Part shown: positions 63,849 to 64,000 of the stretch, in pieces
Position numbering within the stretch: the stretch's first letter is position 1
Layout of the letters: each line of letters opens with the position of its first letter
Source of the DNA: Prescottella sp. R16
GTDB taxonomy: Bacteria; Actinomycetota; Actinomycetes; Mycobacteriales; Mycobacteriaceae
Length of the DNA stretch: 64,000 nt
NCBI RefSeq assembly: GCF_030656875.1
Contig: NZ_CP130943.1
Span: 1,302,001 to 1,366,000 of the forward strand
Direction of reading: 5' to 3'
Translations under genes and position numbers: made by a program
The notes under the pieces: model-generated
Seen by the model: the letters and a program-made list of their open reading frames with translations, nothing else
Told to the model about the DNA's origin: nothing
The model's database searches: none

Positions 63849-64000
63849 GTGACCTACACGATTGCAGAACCGTGCGTCGATGTGATGGACAAGGCCTGTA
63901 TCGAGGAGTGTCCGGTCGACTGCATCTACGAGGGTGCCCGCATGCTCTACATCCACCCGGACGAGTGTGTCGACTGCGGTGCGTGTGAGCCGGTGTGTCC
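63849..64000 (+). CDS. fdxA: 7Fe ferredoxin, 3' end cut by window
   Basis: About 50 residues seen from GTG 63849. The first cluster is CVDVMDKACIEECPVDCIYE, with the spacing C-x7-C-x3-CP expected for a [3Fe-4S] site, and the second begins CVDCGACEPVC, the [4Fe-4S] ligands. This FdxA/FdxC type carries electrons in the cytoplasm. Its place after fbiC resembles Rv1177 in M. tuberculosis. The reading frame is open to the window edge. Confidence 0.94.
   Translation, partial: MTYTIAEPCVDVMDKACIEECPVDCIYEGARMLYIHPDECVDCGACEPVC

Overview
This window is from a high-GC mycolic-acid actinobacterium, most likely Rhodococcus. The reasons are strong G/C bias at third codon positions, GTG starts, mycothiol (mshB), coenzyme F420 (fbiC) and lipomannan-related (lpqW, GT87) genes, a typA-lpqW-mshB-membrane gene-fbiC-ferredoxin order like that of Mycobacterium, and a steroid-type locus whose order matches the M. 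tuberculosis Rv0765c-Rv0771/Rv0785 region. The genus is inferred; no rRNA or other species marker is present.

Layout. 1-2.7 kb: end of an RluA-type pseudouridine synthase, a SUKH (SMI1/KNR4) protein, and a divergent secreted HNH-nuclease lipoprotein. 3-6.7 kb: alkanesulfonate operon ssuACBD. 6.8-16 kb: housekeeping and stress genes, including a frameshifted rtcB, a VOC protein, a Mug-type glycosylase, an AhpD-like protein, a zinc alcohol dehydrogenase, class I fumarase, a CPBP protease and an AlkZ-like protein. 16.1-21.5 kb: accessory block with an orphan family-5 solute-binding lipoprotein, two DUF1214-type proteins and an IclR regulator with a perfect operator. It is flanked by a decayed copy of part of the next gene. 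21.5-28.9 kb: steroid/terpenoid-type catabolic cluster with a KstR-like box, namely a FAD dehydrogenase, carboxymuconolactone decarboxylase-like protein, HIBADH-like dehydrogenase, SDR, aldehyde dehydrogenase, CYP123-like P450 and a second SDR. It ends in a decayed cyp51 stopped at codon 37.

28.9-36.8 kb: a giant exported Gly-Ser repeat protein (108-residue repeats, LPDTG) followed 13 bases later by a class F sortase with a lipobox, then a PLDc_N-like membrane protein, an amidohydrolase and a DUF3533-like membrane protein. 36.8-44.7 kb: TetR regulator with three tandem operators, FAD oxidoreductase, Mrr-type restriction protein, DUF1906 protein, KstR-box-controlled SnoaL-like protein, MFS exporter with MarR regulator, and a Ser-Ile-Gly repeat protein. 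44.8-54.3 kb: secreted protein, GT87 mannosyltransferase, PCD, MutT, typA, lpqW, mshB and membrane proteins. 54.3-58.6 kb: LysR-controlled acyl-CoA dehydrogenase, SDR, MaoC and SDR set. 58.7-64 kb: fbiC, a YeiH exporter with divergent LysR, and the start of a 7Fe ferredoxin.

The most notable points are the repeat-protein/lipoprotein-sortase pair, the cyp51 pseudogene, the 16-21 kb accessory block with its duplicated flank, two KstR-like boxes, the triple TetR operator, and three tiny ORFs resembling signal-less corynebacterial PorA/PorH peptides. No rRNA, tRNA, CRISPR array or intact insertion sequence was seen.
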